Source: CAYSCZ01 sp051155775 (GTDB lineage Bacteria > Bacteroidota > Bacteroidia > Cytophagales > Cyclobacteriaceae). Taken from it: DNA of 64,000 nt. The notes below the pieces were generated by a model. It ran no database searches. It was not told the DNA's origin and saw only the letters and a program-made list of their open reading frames with translations. Both the position numbers and the translations under genes were made by a program. The DNA is taken from contig DAXETV010000003.1 in the NCBI GenBank assembly GCA_051155775.1, positions 62,001-126,000 on the forward strand, read 5' to 3'. Positions 1 to 9,495 of this stretch are shown here, piece by piece (position 1 is the stretch's first letter; each line of letters opens with the position of its first letter).

Positions 1-3000
1 GTAGATTACTCAGGTAGATCAGTTATCGTGGTTGGACCTGAATTGAAGATGCACGAGTGCGGATTACCAAAGGATATGGCTGCAGAATTATTTAAACCAT
101 TTGTAATTAGGAAACTAATTGAGCGAGGTATTGTAAAAACGGTTAAATCAGCAAAGAAGATCGTTGACAGGAAAGATCCGGTAGTTTGGGATATTCTGGA
201 GAACGTGTTAAAAGGTCATCCTATCTTATTGAACCGGGCTCCGACACTTCATAGACTAGGTATTCAGGCATTTCAACCAAAATTAATTGAGGGTAAAGCC
301 ATACAGCTACACCCACTTGCATGTACCGCTTTCAACGCGGACTTTGATGGTGACCAAATGGCTGTTCACGTGCCACTTGGACATGAAGCAATACTTGAGG
401 CATCTTTACTTATGCTCTCCTCCCACAACATCCTTAATCCAGCAAACGGAGCTCCCATAACTGTTCCTTCCCAGGATATGGTATTAGGATTGTATTACAT
501 CACAAAGGGTAGAAGAAGTACGCCAAATGAAAAAGTTTTAGGAGAGGGAAAGATATTTTACAGTACAGAAGAGGTGATAATCGCCATTAATGAAGGTCGG
601 CTCTCAAAAAATGCTTATGTTAAATTAAAGACGAAAGTTAGAAACAAGCAGGATGAATTAGAGACAAAAATTATTGAAACTGTTGCGGGAAGGGTTGTAT
701 TTAATCAGTATGTTCCTGAGAATGTTGGTTATATAGATGAATTACTTTCTAAGAAAAAACTTCAGAAAATCATAGCAAAGGTCTTTAAAATCGCAGGAAT
801 TTCCAGAACAGCTAAGTTTTTGGACGATATAAAAGAGCTTGGATTTCAAATGGCCTACAAAGGAGGTTTATCAATGGGGCTTGATAACATCAAGATTCCA
901 ACCGAAAAGGATGAACTCATAAAACAGGCCAAAGAAGAAGTTGAAGTTGTCTGGAATAACTATTTGATGGGTCTGATTACTGACAATGAACGATACAATC
1001 AAGTTATTGATGTATGGACCAGAATTAACTCACAACTTACTTCAACCCTGATGAACCAACTTGAGGAAGATGATCAGGGCTTTAATCCCATATTCATGAT
1101 GATGAACTCCGGTGCCAGAGGATCCAGGGAACAGATAAGACAATTAGGAGGAATGCGTGGTCTAATGGCTAAACCGCAGAAAAATCTACAAGGATCAGTT
1201 GGAGAAATAATTGAAAACCCAATCCTTTCAAATTTCAAGGAAGGTTTAGATGTTATTGAATACTTCATATCTACCCACGGTGCCAGAAAAGGCCTTGCCG
1301 ATACAGCATTAAAAACTGCTGATGCGGGTTACCTCACCAGACGTTTAGTGGATGTTGCCCAGGATGTGGTAGTCAATGAAGACGATTGTGGTACCCTGAG
1401 AGGATTAGCCGTAACCGCCTTAAAAGATAACGAAGAGATCGTTGAAGCACTATCAGAGCGTATCTTGGGAAGGGTCTCCGTTCATAATGTTTATGATCCG
1501 ATCACAGAGGAACTAATAATTTCTTCTGGCGAGGAAATCACAGAGTCAGTGGCTCAGAAAATTGAAGATACGAGTATTGAAGAGGTTGAAATAAGGTCAG
1601 CATTAACCTGCGAAGCTAAGCGAGGTATCTGCTCAAAATGTTATGGAAGAAACCTCGCAACAAGTAAAATGTCTCAAATCGGTGAATCTGTAGGTGTTAT
1701 TGCTGCCCAGTCAATTGGAGAACCGGGAACTCAGCTTACCCTCAGGACTTTTCACGTAGGAGGTACAGCATCAAATATTGCAGTTGATGCAAATATAAAA
1801 GCTAAGTTCGATGGAATAATAGAGTATGATGGTCTTAGGACTATAGATACGACCAATGATGAGGATGAGAAGGTCACACTTGTAATGGGACGATCTGGTG
1901 AGATAAAAATTAATGAACCCAAGTCTGGAAGAATGCTTTTAACAAATCATATTCCGTACGGTGCTACCCTTAAAGTTAAAGAGGGGGACACTGTTAAGAA
2001 AGGAGATATGATTTGTTTCTGGGATCCTTATAATGCAGTAATCATGTCTGAATTTGAGGGTTCAGTTGCTTTTGAATCAATACTTGAAGGCATTACTTAC
2101 AAGGAAGAATCTGACGAGCAGACAGGACACAGGGAGAAAGTTATTATTGATTCTAAGGATAAAAGTAAAAACCCTACCATAATTGTTCAATTCGGAGATG
2201 AATCTAAACATTACAATATACCTGTAGGTGCTCACCTGACAGTGGATCACGATCAAAAAATAAAGGCTGGAGAAGTATTAGCCAAGATCCCGAGAAAAAC
2301 AGGTAAATCCAGAGATATTACTGGAGGTCTGCCAAGGGTAACTGAGTTATTCGAAGCACGAAATCCTTCCAACCCTGCCGTAGTAAGTGAAATTGATGGG
2401 GTAGTAACTTACGGTGGAATCAAACGAGGTAACAGGGAAATATTCATTGAATCAAAAGACGGCGTTAAAAAGCGTTATTTAGTTTCTCTTTCCAAGCATA
2501 TCCTGGTTCAGGATAATGACTTTGTGAAAGCAGGATCACCATTATCAGATGGAGCAATAACTCCTGCTGACATCCTGGCGATAAAAGGACCCACTGAAGT
2601 GCAGGAATATCTTGTTAATGAAATTCAGGAAGTTTACCGGTTACAAGGGGTTAAAATTAACGATAAGCATATTGAAGTTATCGTTCGTCAAATGATGCAA
2701 AAAGTGATCATCATTGATGCTGGTGACACAAGTTTCCTACCGGCTCAGGTGGTAGACAAATTCCAATTCATGGAAGAGAATGATTCTATTCTTGATATGA
2801 AAGTGGTAACTGATGCAGGAGACTCCAATAATCTTAAACCCGGACAAATTATCACCTCGAGAAAACTGAGGGAAGAAAACTCGGCAATGAAAAGAAATGA
2901 CCTCAAAGTTGTAAAGGTGCGAAATGCCGAAGCTGCAGTATCGCAGCCAACGCTTCAAGGTATTACCCAGGCTTCTTTAGGGACAGAAAGTTTCATTTCT

Positions 3001-3231
3001 GCAGCTTCGTTCCAGGAGACTACAAAAGTATTAAGTGAATCTTCTATCAGAGGTAAGTCTGATTATTTAAATGGATTAAAGGAAAATGTAATTGTTGGGC
3101 ATCTAATTCCCGCAGGAACCGGCATGAGACAATTCCAGAATCAAATCGTAACCTCCAAAGAAGAATATAAGAATATGGTTTCATCACAAGAGCGATACGA
3201 AACGGAAGAAAAAGAATTACAGACCAACTAA
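1..3231 (+). CDS. rpoC: RNA polymerase subunit beta' (5' end outside window)
   Basis: This is the C-terminal 1076 codons of the largest RNA polymerase subunit. The frame is open from base 1 (VDYSGRSVIVVGPELKMHEC), so the gene begins upstream and no start is present here. The catalytic loop NADFDGDQMAVH, whose three Asp bind the active-site magnesium, lies at about bases 334-369. The second zinc site is visible as DDCGTLRG and then CEAKRGICSKCYGRN near 1610-1650. The trigger-loop region (GEPGTQLTLRTFHVGG) is near 1720-1760. The stop is 2 bases before the next gene, so the two are probably cotranscribed. Identification is certain; only the N-terminus is missing. Confidence 0.98.
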   Translation, partial: VDYSGRSVIVVGPELKMHECGLPKDMAAELFKPFVIRKLIERGIVKTVKSAKKIVDRKDPVVWDILENVLKGHPILLNRAPTLHRLGIQAFQPKLIEGKAIQLHPLACTAFNADFDGDQMAVHVPLGHEAILEASLLMLSSHNILNPANGAPITVPSQDMVLGLYYITKGRRSTPNEKVLGEGKIFYSTEEVIIAINEGRLSKNAYVKLKTKVRNKQDELETKIIETVAGRVVFNQYVPENVGYIDELLSKKKLQKIIAKVFKIAGISRTAKFLDDIKELGFQMAYKGGLSMGLDNIKIPTEKDELIKQAKEEVEVVWNNYLMGLITDNERYNQVIDVWTRINSQLTSTLMNQLEEDDQGFNPIFMMMNSGARGSREQIRQLGGMRGLMAKPQKNLQGSVGEIIENPILSNFKEGLDVIEYFISTHGARKGLADTALKTADAGYLTRRLVDVAQDVVVNEDDCGTLRGLAVTALKDNEEIVEALSERILGRVSVHNVYDPITEELIISSGEEITESVAQKIEDTSIEEVEIRSALTCEAKRGICSKCYGRNLATSKMSQIGESVGVIAAQSIGEPGTQLTLRTFHVGGTASNIAVDANIKAKFDGIIEYDGLRTIDTTNDEDEKVTLVMGRSGEIKINEPKSGRMLLTNHIPYGATLKVKEGDTVKKGDMICFWDPYNAVIMSEFEGSVAFESILEGITYKEESDEQTGHREKVIIDSKDKSKNPTIIVQFGDESKHYNIPVGAHLTVDHDQKIKAGEVLAKIPRKTGKSRDITGGLPRVTELFEARNPSNPAVVSEIDGVVTYGGIKRGNREIFIESKDGVKKRYLVSLSKHILVQDNDFVKAGSPLSDGAITPADILAIKGPTEVQEYLVNEIQEVYRLQGVKINDKHIEVIVRQMMQKVIIIDAGDTSFLPAQVVDKFQFMEENDSILDMKVVTDAGDSNNLKPGQIITSRKLREENSAMKRNDLKVVKVRNAEAAVSQPTLQGITQASLGTESFISAASFQETTKVLSESSIRGKSDYLNGLKENVIVGHLIPAGTGMRQFQNQIVTSKEEYKNMVSSQERYETEEKELQTN

Positions 3232-3233
3232 AG

Positions 3234-3554
3234 ATGGAAGAAGAAAATAAGACCAAAAACAATCAGATAAATATAGAATTATCTGACCAGATCGCTGAGG
3301 GTGAATATTCTAACCTCGCGATGATTGCACATTCAAATAGTGAGTTTGTAATTGATTTTATTAGATTAATGCCTGGCACACAGAAAGCTAAGGTTAAATC
3401 TAGGATCGTGATCACTCCTGAACACGCAAAGCGCTTACTAAAAGCGCTTCAGGATAACATCAATAAGTATGAAAGCAATTTTGGCCAGATAAAACAAACC
3501 GAAGGCGCTCCGAAATTTCCAATGAATTTCGGAGGAACCATTGGTGAGGCTTAA
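3234..3554 (+). CDS. DUF3467 family protein
   Basis: This encodes a 106-residue acidic cytoplasmic protein with no signal peptide or membrane segment. The core (IAEGEYSNLAMIAHSNSEFVIDF, then VKSRIVITPEHAKRLLKALQDNI) matches my knowledge of the DUF3467 family, small proteins found beside RNA polymerase or ribosomal genes in Bacteroidota. The biochemical function is unknown. It follows rpoC after 2 bases and precedes the promoter of the str operon, so it is the last gene of the rpoB-rpoC transcript. The C-terminus is Gly/Pro-rich (APKFPMNFGGTIGEA). Confidence 0.8.
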   Translation: MEEENKTKNNQINIELSDQIAEGEYSNLAMIAHSNSEFVIDFIRLMPGTQKAKVKSRIVITPEHAKRLLKALQDNINKYESNFGQIKQTEGAPKFPMNFGGTIGEA

Positions 3555-3571
3555 ATTATACCAATAATAGT

Positions 3572-3601
3572 TTTGATCTAGAAGATAAATATCTACTTTT
3601 G
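3572..3601 (+). promoter_or_regulatory. Bacteroidota-type promoter of the str operon
   Basis: TTTG at 3572-3575 is followed after 18 bases by TACTTTTG at 3594-3601. This fits the Bacteroidota sigma-A consensus (TTTG, about 19 bases, TAnnTTTG) exactly. Transcription would start near 3608, about 25 bases before the rpsL ATG. It separates the str operon from the rpoC-DUF3467 transcript. Confidence 0.75.
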
Positions 3602-3631
3602 CGTCCGTTTTAATAAGAAGTTAATAATTAC

Positions 3632-4012
3632 ATGCCTACGATACAACAATTGGTTAGAAAGGGGAGAAAGACTTTAACATCCAAATCAAAGTCCCCGGCA
3701 CTTGATTCTTGCCCTCAAAGAAGGGGGGTGTGTACAAGGGTATACACTACAACTCCTAAAAAACCTAATTCAGCAATGAGGAAAGTAGCCAGGGTTAGGG
3801 TCACTAATGGGAAAGAGGTGAATGCATATATTCCCGGGGAAGGACATAACCTTCAAGAACATTCAATTGTCCTTATACGTGGGGGCAGAGTTAAAGATCT
3901 TCCTGGTGTGAGATATCATATTGTTAGAGGAGCTTTAGATACCGCCGGTGTTAGCGGCAGGTTGCAAAGAAGATCTAAATACGGAGCGAAAAGACCTAAG
4001 GATAAAAAATAA
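3632..4012 (+). CDS. rpsL: 30S ribosomal protein S12
   Basis: A 126-residue S12 of normal length that sits at the decoding centre of the small subunit. The streptomycin-related loops are intact: TTPKKPNSAMRKVARV (around residue 45) and the VRYHIVRGALDTAGV segment with the preceding conserved GGRVKDLPG. No change typical of streptomycin resistance can be called from the residues seen. It is the first gene of the str operon, 6 bases upstream of rpsG. Confidence 0.98.
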   Translation: MPTIQQLVRKGRKTLTSKSKSPALDSCPQRRGVCTRVYTTTPKKPNSAMRKVARVRVTNGKEVNAYIPGEGHNLQEHSIVLIRGGRVKDLPGVRYHIVRGALDTAGVSGRLQRRSKYGAKRPKDKK

Positions 4013-4018
4013 TCTTGA

Positions 4019-4486
4019 ATGAGAAAATCGACCCCAAAAACAAGATACTACATTCCCGACCCAATTTATAATGATACATTGGTTTCACGGTTTGTTAATA
4101 ATCTAATGCTAAAAGGCAAGAAAAGTCTGGCCTATAACACATTTTATGATGCACTTCAAGTGGTTGAAAAACGAACAGAAGAAAATGGCCTAGAAGTGTG
4201 GAAAAAAGCTCTAAATAATATAATGCCTTCTGTTGAAGTAAAAAGTCGCAGGGTTGGTGGTGCTACATTTCAGGTCCCAATGGAAGTTCGTCCCGATCGA
4301 AAAATATCCCTGGCCATAAAATGGATGATAAAATATGCAAGAAGCAGAGGGGAAAAAACAATAGTTGAAAGACTTGCGGGAGAAATAGTTGCAGCATCAA
4401 AAGGGGAAGGTTCATCTGTTAAAAAGAAAGACGATACACACAGAATGGCAGAAGCAAACAAGGCGTTTTCACATTTTAGATTTTAA
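4019..4486 (+). CDS. rpsG: 30S ribosomal protein S7
   Basis: A 155-residue S7 that nucleates assembly of the 30S head by binding the 3' domain of 16S rRNA. Characteristic segments are NNLMLKGKKSLAYNTFYDAL, NIMPSVEVKSRRVGGATFQVPMEV and the C-terminal KKDDTHRMAEANKAFSHFRF. Length matches the bacterial norm. It lies between rpsL (6-base gap) and fusA (7-base gap), the standard str operon order. Confidence 0.98.
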   Translation: MRKSTPKTRYYIPDPIYNDTLVSRFVNNLMLKGKKSLAYNTFYDALQVVEKRTEENGLEVWKKALNNIMPSVEVKSRRVGGATFQVPMEVRPDRKISLAIKWMIKYARSRGEKTIVERLAGEIVAASKGEGSSVKKKDDTHRMAEANKAFSHFRF

Positions 4487-4493
4487 ATAAACC

Positions 4494-6635
4494 ATGGCCA
4501 AGATCAAGAATTTAAATTATCTAAGAAATATCGGAATCAGTGCACACATAGATGCCGGAAAAACTACCACCACCGAAAGAATCCTTTATTATACAGGGTT
4601 AAGTCATAAGATCGGTGAGGTACATGACGGGGCAGCTACGATGGATTGGATGGAACAAGAGCAGGAGCGGGGCATAACCATTACCTCTGCTGCTACAACT
4701 ACATTTTGGAAATATCCAACAGTGCAGGGTCAACCTGTGGATAATACAAACGATTATAGAATAAACATTATAGACACTCCGGGTCACGTTGATTTTACAG
4801 TAGAAGTCGAACGATCACTACGAGTGCTGGATGGCGCCGTTATGTTATACGACGCTGTGTCTGGCGTTGAACCACAATCTGAGACAGTTTGGAGACAAGC
4901 CGATAAGTATCATGTGCCCAGAATATGTTTTGTTAATAAAATGGACAGGGCTGGGGCTGATTTCTTCAATGTAGTTAAGGAAATAAAAGAAAAGCTAGGT
5001 GGCAAAGCTGTACCAATCCAAGTTCCTATAGGCTCGGAAAGTGATTTCAAAGGTGTTGTTGATTTAATAACCAATAATGCCATCGTATGGAATGATGAAG
5101 ACAAGGGTATGACATACAACTATGTAGAAATACCTGATGATCTTAAAGATATTGTAGAGGAATGGAGACAAAATCTGGTTGAAAGTGTGGCTGAGTACGA
5201 TGAAGCGTTACTCGAAAAGTTTTTTGATGATCCTGATTCTATTACAAGAGAAGAAATGATGGAGGCGATTAGAAAGGCAGTTATCGATATGTCTTTCTAT
5301 CCGTTAATGTGCGGCTCGGCCTTTAAAAATAAAGGGGTACAAGCGTTGCTTGACGCAGTTTGTGCTTATCTTCCTTCACCCTTAGATATGCCACCGATTA
5401 TAGGTGAGAACCCTGAAACCGGAGAGGAAGAGTCACGTAAGCCTGAAAATGACCAACCATTTGCTGCTTTAGCATTTAAAATTGCAACTGACCCGTTCGT
5501 TGGTAGATTATGCTTCTTCAGAGTTTATTCAGGCAAACTAGATGCTGGTTCTTACATACACAACGTTCGTACAGGCAAAAAAGAAAGAATATCAAGGTTA
5601 ATGCAAATGCATTCTAATAAGCAGAATGCCATAGATACTGTTATTGCAGGAGATATTGCCGCAGGCGTTGGCTTTAAGGATATCAAAACAGGAGATACAC
5701 TGACCAATGAAAAAAACAAGATTGTTCTCGAGTCTATGTCATTTCCGGAGCCGGTTATTGGTTACGCAATTGAACCAAAAACTCAAGCTGATCTGGATAA
5801 ATTGGGAGTAGCAATCTCCAAATTAGTAGAAGAAGACCCAACACTGCAAGTACAAACAGATCATGAAACGGGCCAAACTGTTTTAAGAGGGATGGGAGAG
5901 CTTCACCTTGATATTATAATGGACAGGTTGAAAAGGGAATTTAAAGTTGAAGTTAATCAAGGAGCGCCTGAAGTATCTTACAAAGAGGCTATCAAAACCA
6001 GTGTTGAACATAAAGAAGTTTATAAAAAACAAACAGGTGGTAGAGGTAAATTTGCTGATATAGTCTTTGAACTTGGGCCTAAAGATGAAGATTATAAAGA
6101 GCCGGGATTACAATTTTTAAATCAGATTGTTGGTGGGGTTATTCCCAAAGAATTTATACCGGCTATAGAAAAAGGGTTTAAGGAAGCGATGAAAAACGGT
6201 CCATTGGCCGGATACCCTATACAGGACATGAAAGTTAGATTATATCACGGATCGTTCCATGATGTAGACTCAGATGCGTTATCCTTTGAGATGGCCGCCA
6301 GAATAGGCTACAAAGAAGCAACAAAAAAAGCTAAACCAGTTCTTTTAGAACCGATTATGGGTGTGGAGGTCGTTACTCCGGAAGAATTTACCGGTCCCAT
6401 TACCGGAGATCTTAATAAAAGAAGAGGTATTATGAAAAGTATGGATCCAAAAGGCACGGCACAGATCATTAAGGCAGATGTCCCCTTGTCAGAATTGTTT
6501 GGATACGTCACATCTTTAAGAACCATCAGTTCTGGTCGAGCAACTGCATCGCTCACTTTTTCACATTATGAGGAAGTACCAAGCAATATTGCAGATGATG
6601 TGATCACGAAAGTGAAAGGAGAAGCAGTTAATTAA
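4494..6635 (+). CDS. fusA: Elongation factor G
   Basis: A 713-residue translocation GTPase. GTP-binding motifs are G1 AHIDAGKTT (about residues 17-25), G3 DTPGHVDF (about 90) and G4 NKMD (about 144). Domain II, the domain III signature (VLRGMGELHLDIIMDRL) and domain IV with YKKQTGGRGKFADI and YHGSFHDVDSDALSFEMAA follow in order. No second EF-G paralogue is nearby. Unlike in E. coli, no tuf gene follows; rpsJ comes next after 6 bases. Confidence 0.98.
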   Translation: MAKIKNLNYLRNIGISAHIDAGKTTTTERILYYTGLSHKIGEVHDGAATMDWMEQEQERGITITSAATTTFWKYPTVQGQPVDNTNDYRINIIDTPGHVDFTVEVERSLRVLDGAVMLYDAVSGVEPQSETVWRQADKYHVPRICFVNKMDRAGADFFNVVKEIKEKLGGKAVPIQVPIGSESDFKGVVDLITNNAIVWNDEDKGMTYNYVEIPDDLKDIVEEWRQNLVESVAEYDEALLEKFFDDPDSITREEMMEAIRKAVIDMSFYPLMCGSAFKNKGVQALLDAVCAYLPSPLDMPPIIGENPETGEEESRKPENDQPFAALAFKIATDPFVGRLCFFRVYSGKLDAGSYIHNVRTGKKERISRLMQMHSNKQNAIDTVIAGDIAAGVGFKDIKTGDTLTNEKNKIVLESMSFPEPVIGYAIEPKTQADLDKLGVAISKLVEEDPTLQVQTDHETGQTVLRGMGELHLDIIMDRLKREFKVEVNQGAPEVSYKEAIKTSVEHKEVYKKQTGGRGKFADIVFELGPKDEDYKEPGLQFLNQIVGGVIPKEFIPAIEKGFKEAMKNGPLAGYPIQDMKVRLYHGSFHDVDSDALSFEMAARIGYKEATKKAKPVLLEPIMGVEVVTPEEFTGPITGDLNKRRGIMKSMDPKGTAQIIKADVPLSELFGYVTSLRTISSGRATASLTFSHYEEVPSNIADDVITKVKGEAVN

Positions 6636-6641
6636 AAGATC

Positions 6642-6947
6642 ATGAATCAAAAGATTAGAATAAAACTTAAATCTTACGATAATAACCTGGTGGACAAGTC
6701 CTCAGAAAAAATTGTCAGAGCAGTAAAAACTACCGGAGCGGTTGTGAGCGGACCCATACCCCTGCCAACTGAAAAAGAGGTTTACACTGTCTTGAGATCT
6801 CCGCACGTAAATAAGAAGTCAAGAGAGCAATTTCAACTATGTACTTATAAACGATTGGTTGATATCTACTCAAGTAGTGCCAAGACAGTTGATGCTCTAA
6901 TGAAGCTGGAATTACCAAGTGGGGTAGATGTAGAAATAAAAGTTTAA
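6642..6947 (+). CDS. rpsJ: 30S ribosomal protein S10
   Basis: A 101-residue S10 (NusE) with the signature PLPTEKEVYTVLRSPHVNKKSREQF. It is part of the 30S head and also a known antitermination factor partner of NusB. In E. coli this gene opens the S10 operon. Here it closes the str operon: it starts 6 bases after fusA and is followed by an intrinsic terminator and a fresh promoter before rplC. Confidence 0.97.
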   Translation: MNQKIRIKLKSYDNNLVDKSSEKIVRAVKTTGAVVSGPIPLPTEKEVYTVLRSPHVNKKSREQFQLCTYKRLVDIYSSSAKTVDALMKLELPSGVDVEIKV

Positions 6948-6972
6948 TAGTACACTACTTAATGTTTTATGT

Positions 6973-7001
6973 AAAGGCCATTTTGTGGCCTTTTTATTTT
7001 T
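6973..7001 (+). terminator. Intrinsic terminator after rpsJ
   Basis: An 8-bp perfect stem AAAGGCCA/TGGCCTTT (6973-6980 with 6986-6993) with a 5-base loop TTTTG, followed by TTATTTTT. It ends the rpsL-rpsG-fusA-rpsJ transcript. Some read-through into rplC remains possible. Confidence 0.8.
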
Positions 7002-7017
7002 AGTTTGAGATCAAATA

Positions 7018-7048
7018 TTTGTCACTGACTAAATAATGTCTATCTTTG
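7018..7048 (+). promoter_or_regulatory. Bacteroidota-type promoter before rplC
   Basis: TTTG at 7018-7021, 19 bases, then TATCTTTG at 7041-7048: a perfect consensus with optimal spacing. Transcription would start near 7055, leaving a roughly 50-base leader before the rplC ATG at 7108. This makes rplC, not rpsJ, the first gene of the large ribosomal protein transcript. Confidence 0.8.
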
Positions 7049-7107
7049 CAGTCCTTTTTTGAAAAGATTAAGATATTGTTATATAAAATACTTTAATATT
7101 TAACAAG

Positions 7108-7740
7108 ATGCCTGGTATAATTGGTAAAAAGATCGGGATGACTAGCACTTATAACGGTGAAGGTAAAAACATGGCTTGTACTTTAATACAGGCTGGTCCA
7201 TGCGTTGTCACTCAGATAAGAGATGAAGCGAAAGATGGATACCGGGCTGTTCAGTTAGCTTTTGATGAGCGCAAAGATAAAAACACGCCAAAAGCACTTA
7301 AAGGTCATTTCAAAAAAGCAAATACCACCCCAAAAAAGAAAGTCGTAGAGTTTAGGGACTTCAGGTCTGAATTTGATGATTTAGTAGCTGTTGGGAAAGA
7401 GATATCAGTTAGTGACGTTTTTGATGAAAATGATTTCTTAGACGCGGTTGGAGTATCAAAAGGGAAAGGATTTCAAGGTGTAGTAAAGCGCCATGATTTT
7501 CGTGGAGTAAATGATGCTACCCATGGGCAACATAATAGACAAAGAGCTCCAGGAGCTATAGGAGCTTGCTCATTTCCGTCCAGGGTTTTTAAAGGATTAA
7601 AAATGGCAGGAAGAATGGGCGGTAAAAGAGTAAAGGTTATAAACCTTACCGTATTGAAAGTTTATCCTGAAAAGAATCTCATTTTAGTCAGTGGGTCTGT
7701 TCCGGGAGCAAAAAATGACTATGTAATCTTAGAGAAATAG
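7108..7740 (+). CDS. rplC: 50S ribosomal protein L3
   Basis: A 210-residue L3 that binds near the peptidyl transferase centre and initiates 50S assembly. The typical start MPGIIGKKIGMT and the glutamine-bearing central loop region (ATHGQHNRQRAPGAIGACSFPSRVFKG), followed by MAGRMGGKRVKVINL, are present. It starts the S10-type operon after its own promoter and is 1 base from rplD. Confidence 0.97.
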   Translation: MPGIIGKKIGMTSTYNGEGKNMACTLIQAGPCVVTQIRDEAKDGYRAVQLAFDERKDKNTPKALKGHFKKANTTPKKKVVEFRDFRSEFDDLVAVGKEISVSDVFDENDFLDAVGVSKGKGFQGVVKRHDFRGVNDATHGQHNRQRAPGAIGACSFPSRVFKGLKMAGRMGGKRVKVINLTVLKVYPEKNLILVSGSVPGAKNDYVILEK

Positions 7741-7741
7741 C

Positions 7742-8368
7742 ATGGAAATATCTATTAGAACATATAAAGGAGAGGATACCGGAAGAGTAATAGAGCTTCC
7801 TCAAGATATATTTGATGTGAAGCCTAATGATCATGCGATTTATTTGGACGTTAAGAGCCTTTTAAATAACAAGAGGCAAGGCACTCATAAAGCCAAGGAA
7901 CGTGCTGAGATCAAAGGATCTACAAAGAAAATTAAAAGGCAAAAAGGTACTGGAACGGCTAGAGCAGGAAGCATAAAGTCACCGATTTTTAGAGGAGGTG
8001 GAAGAACATTCGGCCCCAGGACAAAAGATTATAACATGCAGGTGAATAAGAAGATGAAATCACTTGCAAGAAAGTCAGTATTAACATATAAAGCAAAAGA
8101 CGAAAGCATATCGATAGTTGATAATGTTGATTTCGAGGTGCCGAAAACAAAGGGATATCTTGAGTTCCTTAAAAATTTCCAGCTTACCTCCAAGAAGACA
8201 TTATTAATAATCGATGAATCAAACAAGAATGTTTATCTGTCATCTCGAAATATTAAAAATACGCAGGTTATGCTTGCAGATCAGATCAATACTTATGATA
8301 TGCTTAATGCTGATAATTTAATAATTACAGAAAAATCAATTGAGAAATTTCAATCTATCCTGAATTAA
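7742..8368 (+). CDS. rplD: 50S ribosomal protein L4
   Basis: A 208-residue L4 with the long extended loop that lines the exit tunnel, recognisable as KIKRQKGTGTARAGSIKSP then IFRGGGRTFGPRTKDY. In E. coli L4 represses its own operon through the rpsJ leader. Here rpsJ is on a different transcript, so that exact mechanism cannot apply. The gene is separated by 1 base from each neighbour. Confidence 0.97.
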   Translation: MEISIRTYKGEDTGRVIELPQDIFDVKPNDHAIYLDVKSLLNNKRQGTHKAKERAEIKGSTKKIKRQKGTGTARAGSIKSPIFRGGGRTFGPRTKDYNMQVNKKMKSLARKSVLTYKAKDESISIVDNVDFEVPKTKGYLEFLKNFQLTSKKTLLIIDESNKNVYLSSRNIKNTQVMLADQINTYDMLNADNLIITEKSIEKFQSILN

Positions 8369-8369
8369 A

Positions 8370-8657
8370 ATGAGTGTATTAATTAAGCCACTGATCACAG
8401 AGAAGGTTTCCTCGCTTAATGAGTTTGGTAAATACGGATTTTTGGTAGATCGTAACGCCAACAAAATCCAAATAAAGAATGATGTGGAGAAGATGTACGG
8501 GGTCACAGTAGAGCAGGTAAACACAATTATATACGGAGGAAAAAGCAAATCAAGATACACAAAGTCAAAAGTTATACAGGGTAGAAAAAAAGGATTTAAA
8601 AAAGCAATTGTGAAAGTAGCCGATGGTGATATAATTGATTTTTATGGCAGTATCTAA
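8370..8657 (+). CDS. rplW: 50S ribosomal protein L23
   Basis: A 95-residue L23 at the tunnel exit, the docking site for trigger factor and SRP. Signatures are LIKPLITEKVSSLNEFGKYGFLV and VEQVNTIIYGGKSKSRY. Normal length, between rplD (1-base gap) and rplB (11-base gap). Confidence 0.97.
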   Translation: MSVLIKPLITEKVSSLNEFGKYGFLVDRNANKIQIKNDVEKMYGVTVEQVNTIIYGGKSKSRYTKSKVIQGRKKGFKKAIVKVADGDIIDFYGSI

Positions 8658-8668
8658 TACAATTTATT

Positions 8669-9490
8669 ATGGCAGTTAAAAAACTCAGACCAGTAACACC
8701 CGGACAACGATATAGATTAGCTCCTGTTTATGATGAATTAACAGGTGACAAACCGGAGAAATCCTTGTTGCTGCCTCATAAGAATAGCGGTGGAAGAAAT
8801 AATAAAGGCCGTATGACTACCAGAAATATAGGCGGCGGTCATAAACAACGATTAAGATCGATCGATTTTAAAAGAGATAAAGATAATATTCCAGCTAAAG
8901 TTAAAACCATCGAATATGATCCTACCAGGACCGCTCATATTGCTTTATTATATTACGCCGATGGCGAAAAGCGATATATATTAGCTCCTGAAGGTATAAA
9001 GAAAGACCAGGTGATTATTTCCGGTGAAAAAGTTGCTCCCGAAGTTGGTAATTGTCTGCCTCTGGCAAATATACCACTAGGCACAATAGTACATAATGTA
9101 GAGATAAAACCAGGTAATGGTGGTGTAATGGCCAGAAGTGCAGGGGGATATGTACAATTATTAGCGAGGGAAAATAATTATGCGACCATTAAACTTCCTT
9201 CTGGAGAAATGAGAATGGTCCTGAGTAGATGCAAAGCGACAGTTGGCACTGTTTCTAATGCAGACCATATGAACGTAAGCCTTGGCAAAGCAGGTAGAAA
9301 TAGATGGCTGGGTAAAAGACCTCGGGTAAGAGGTGTTGCTATGAACCCTGTTGACCATCCAATGGGTGGTGGTGAAGGAAGAGCGAGCGGTGGCCACCCT
9401 AGATCGAGGACGGGCCTATACGCTAAAGGTAAGAAGACAAGGCATCCTAAAAAATATTCTGACAACCTAATTATTGGTAAAAGCAAATAA
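8669..9490 (+). CDS. rplB: 50S ribosomal protein L2
   Basis: A 273-residue L2, required for subunit association and peptidyl transfer. The highly conserved C-terminal signature VRGVAMNPVDHPMGGGEGR, with the histidine of the DHP motif, is intact, as is NKGRMTTRNIGGGHKQRLR near the N-terminus. Only 5 bases separate it from rpsS. Confidence 0.98.
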   Translation: MAVKKLRPVTPGQRYRLAPVYDELTGDKPEKSLLLPHKNSGGRNNKGRMTTRNIGGGHKQRLRSIDFKRDKDNIPAKVKTIEYDPTRTAHIALLYYADGEKRYILAPEGIKKDQVIISGEKVAPEVGNCLPLANIPLGTIVHNVEIKPGNGGVMARSAGGYVQLLARENNYATIKLPSGEMRMVLSRCKATVGTVSNADHMNVSLGKAGRNRWLGKRPRVRGVAMNPVDHPMGGGEGRASGGHPRSRTGLYAKGKKTRHPKKYSDNLIIGKSK

Positions 9491-9495
9491 TAGTT

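Noticed and set aside
9178..9486. 102-codon minus-strand ORF inside rplB
   Set aside because: Shadow of the highly conserved L2 gene on the other strand.
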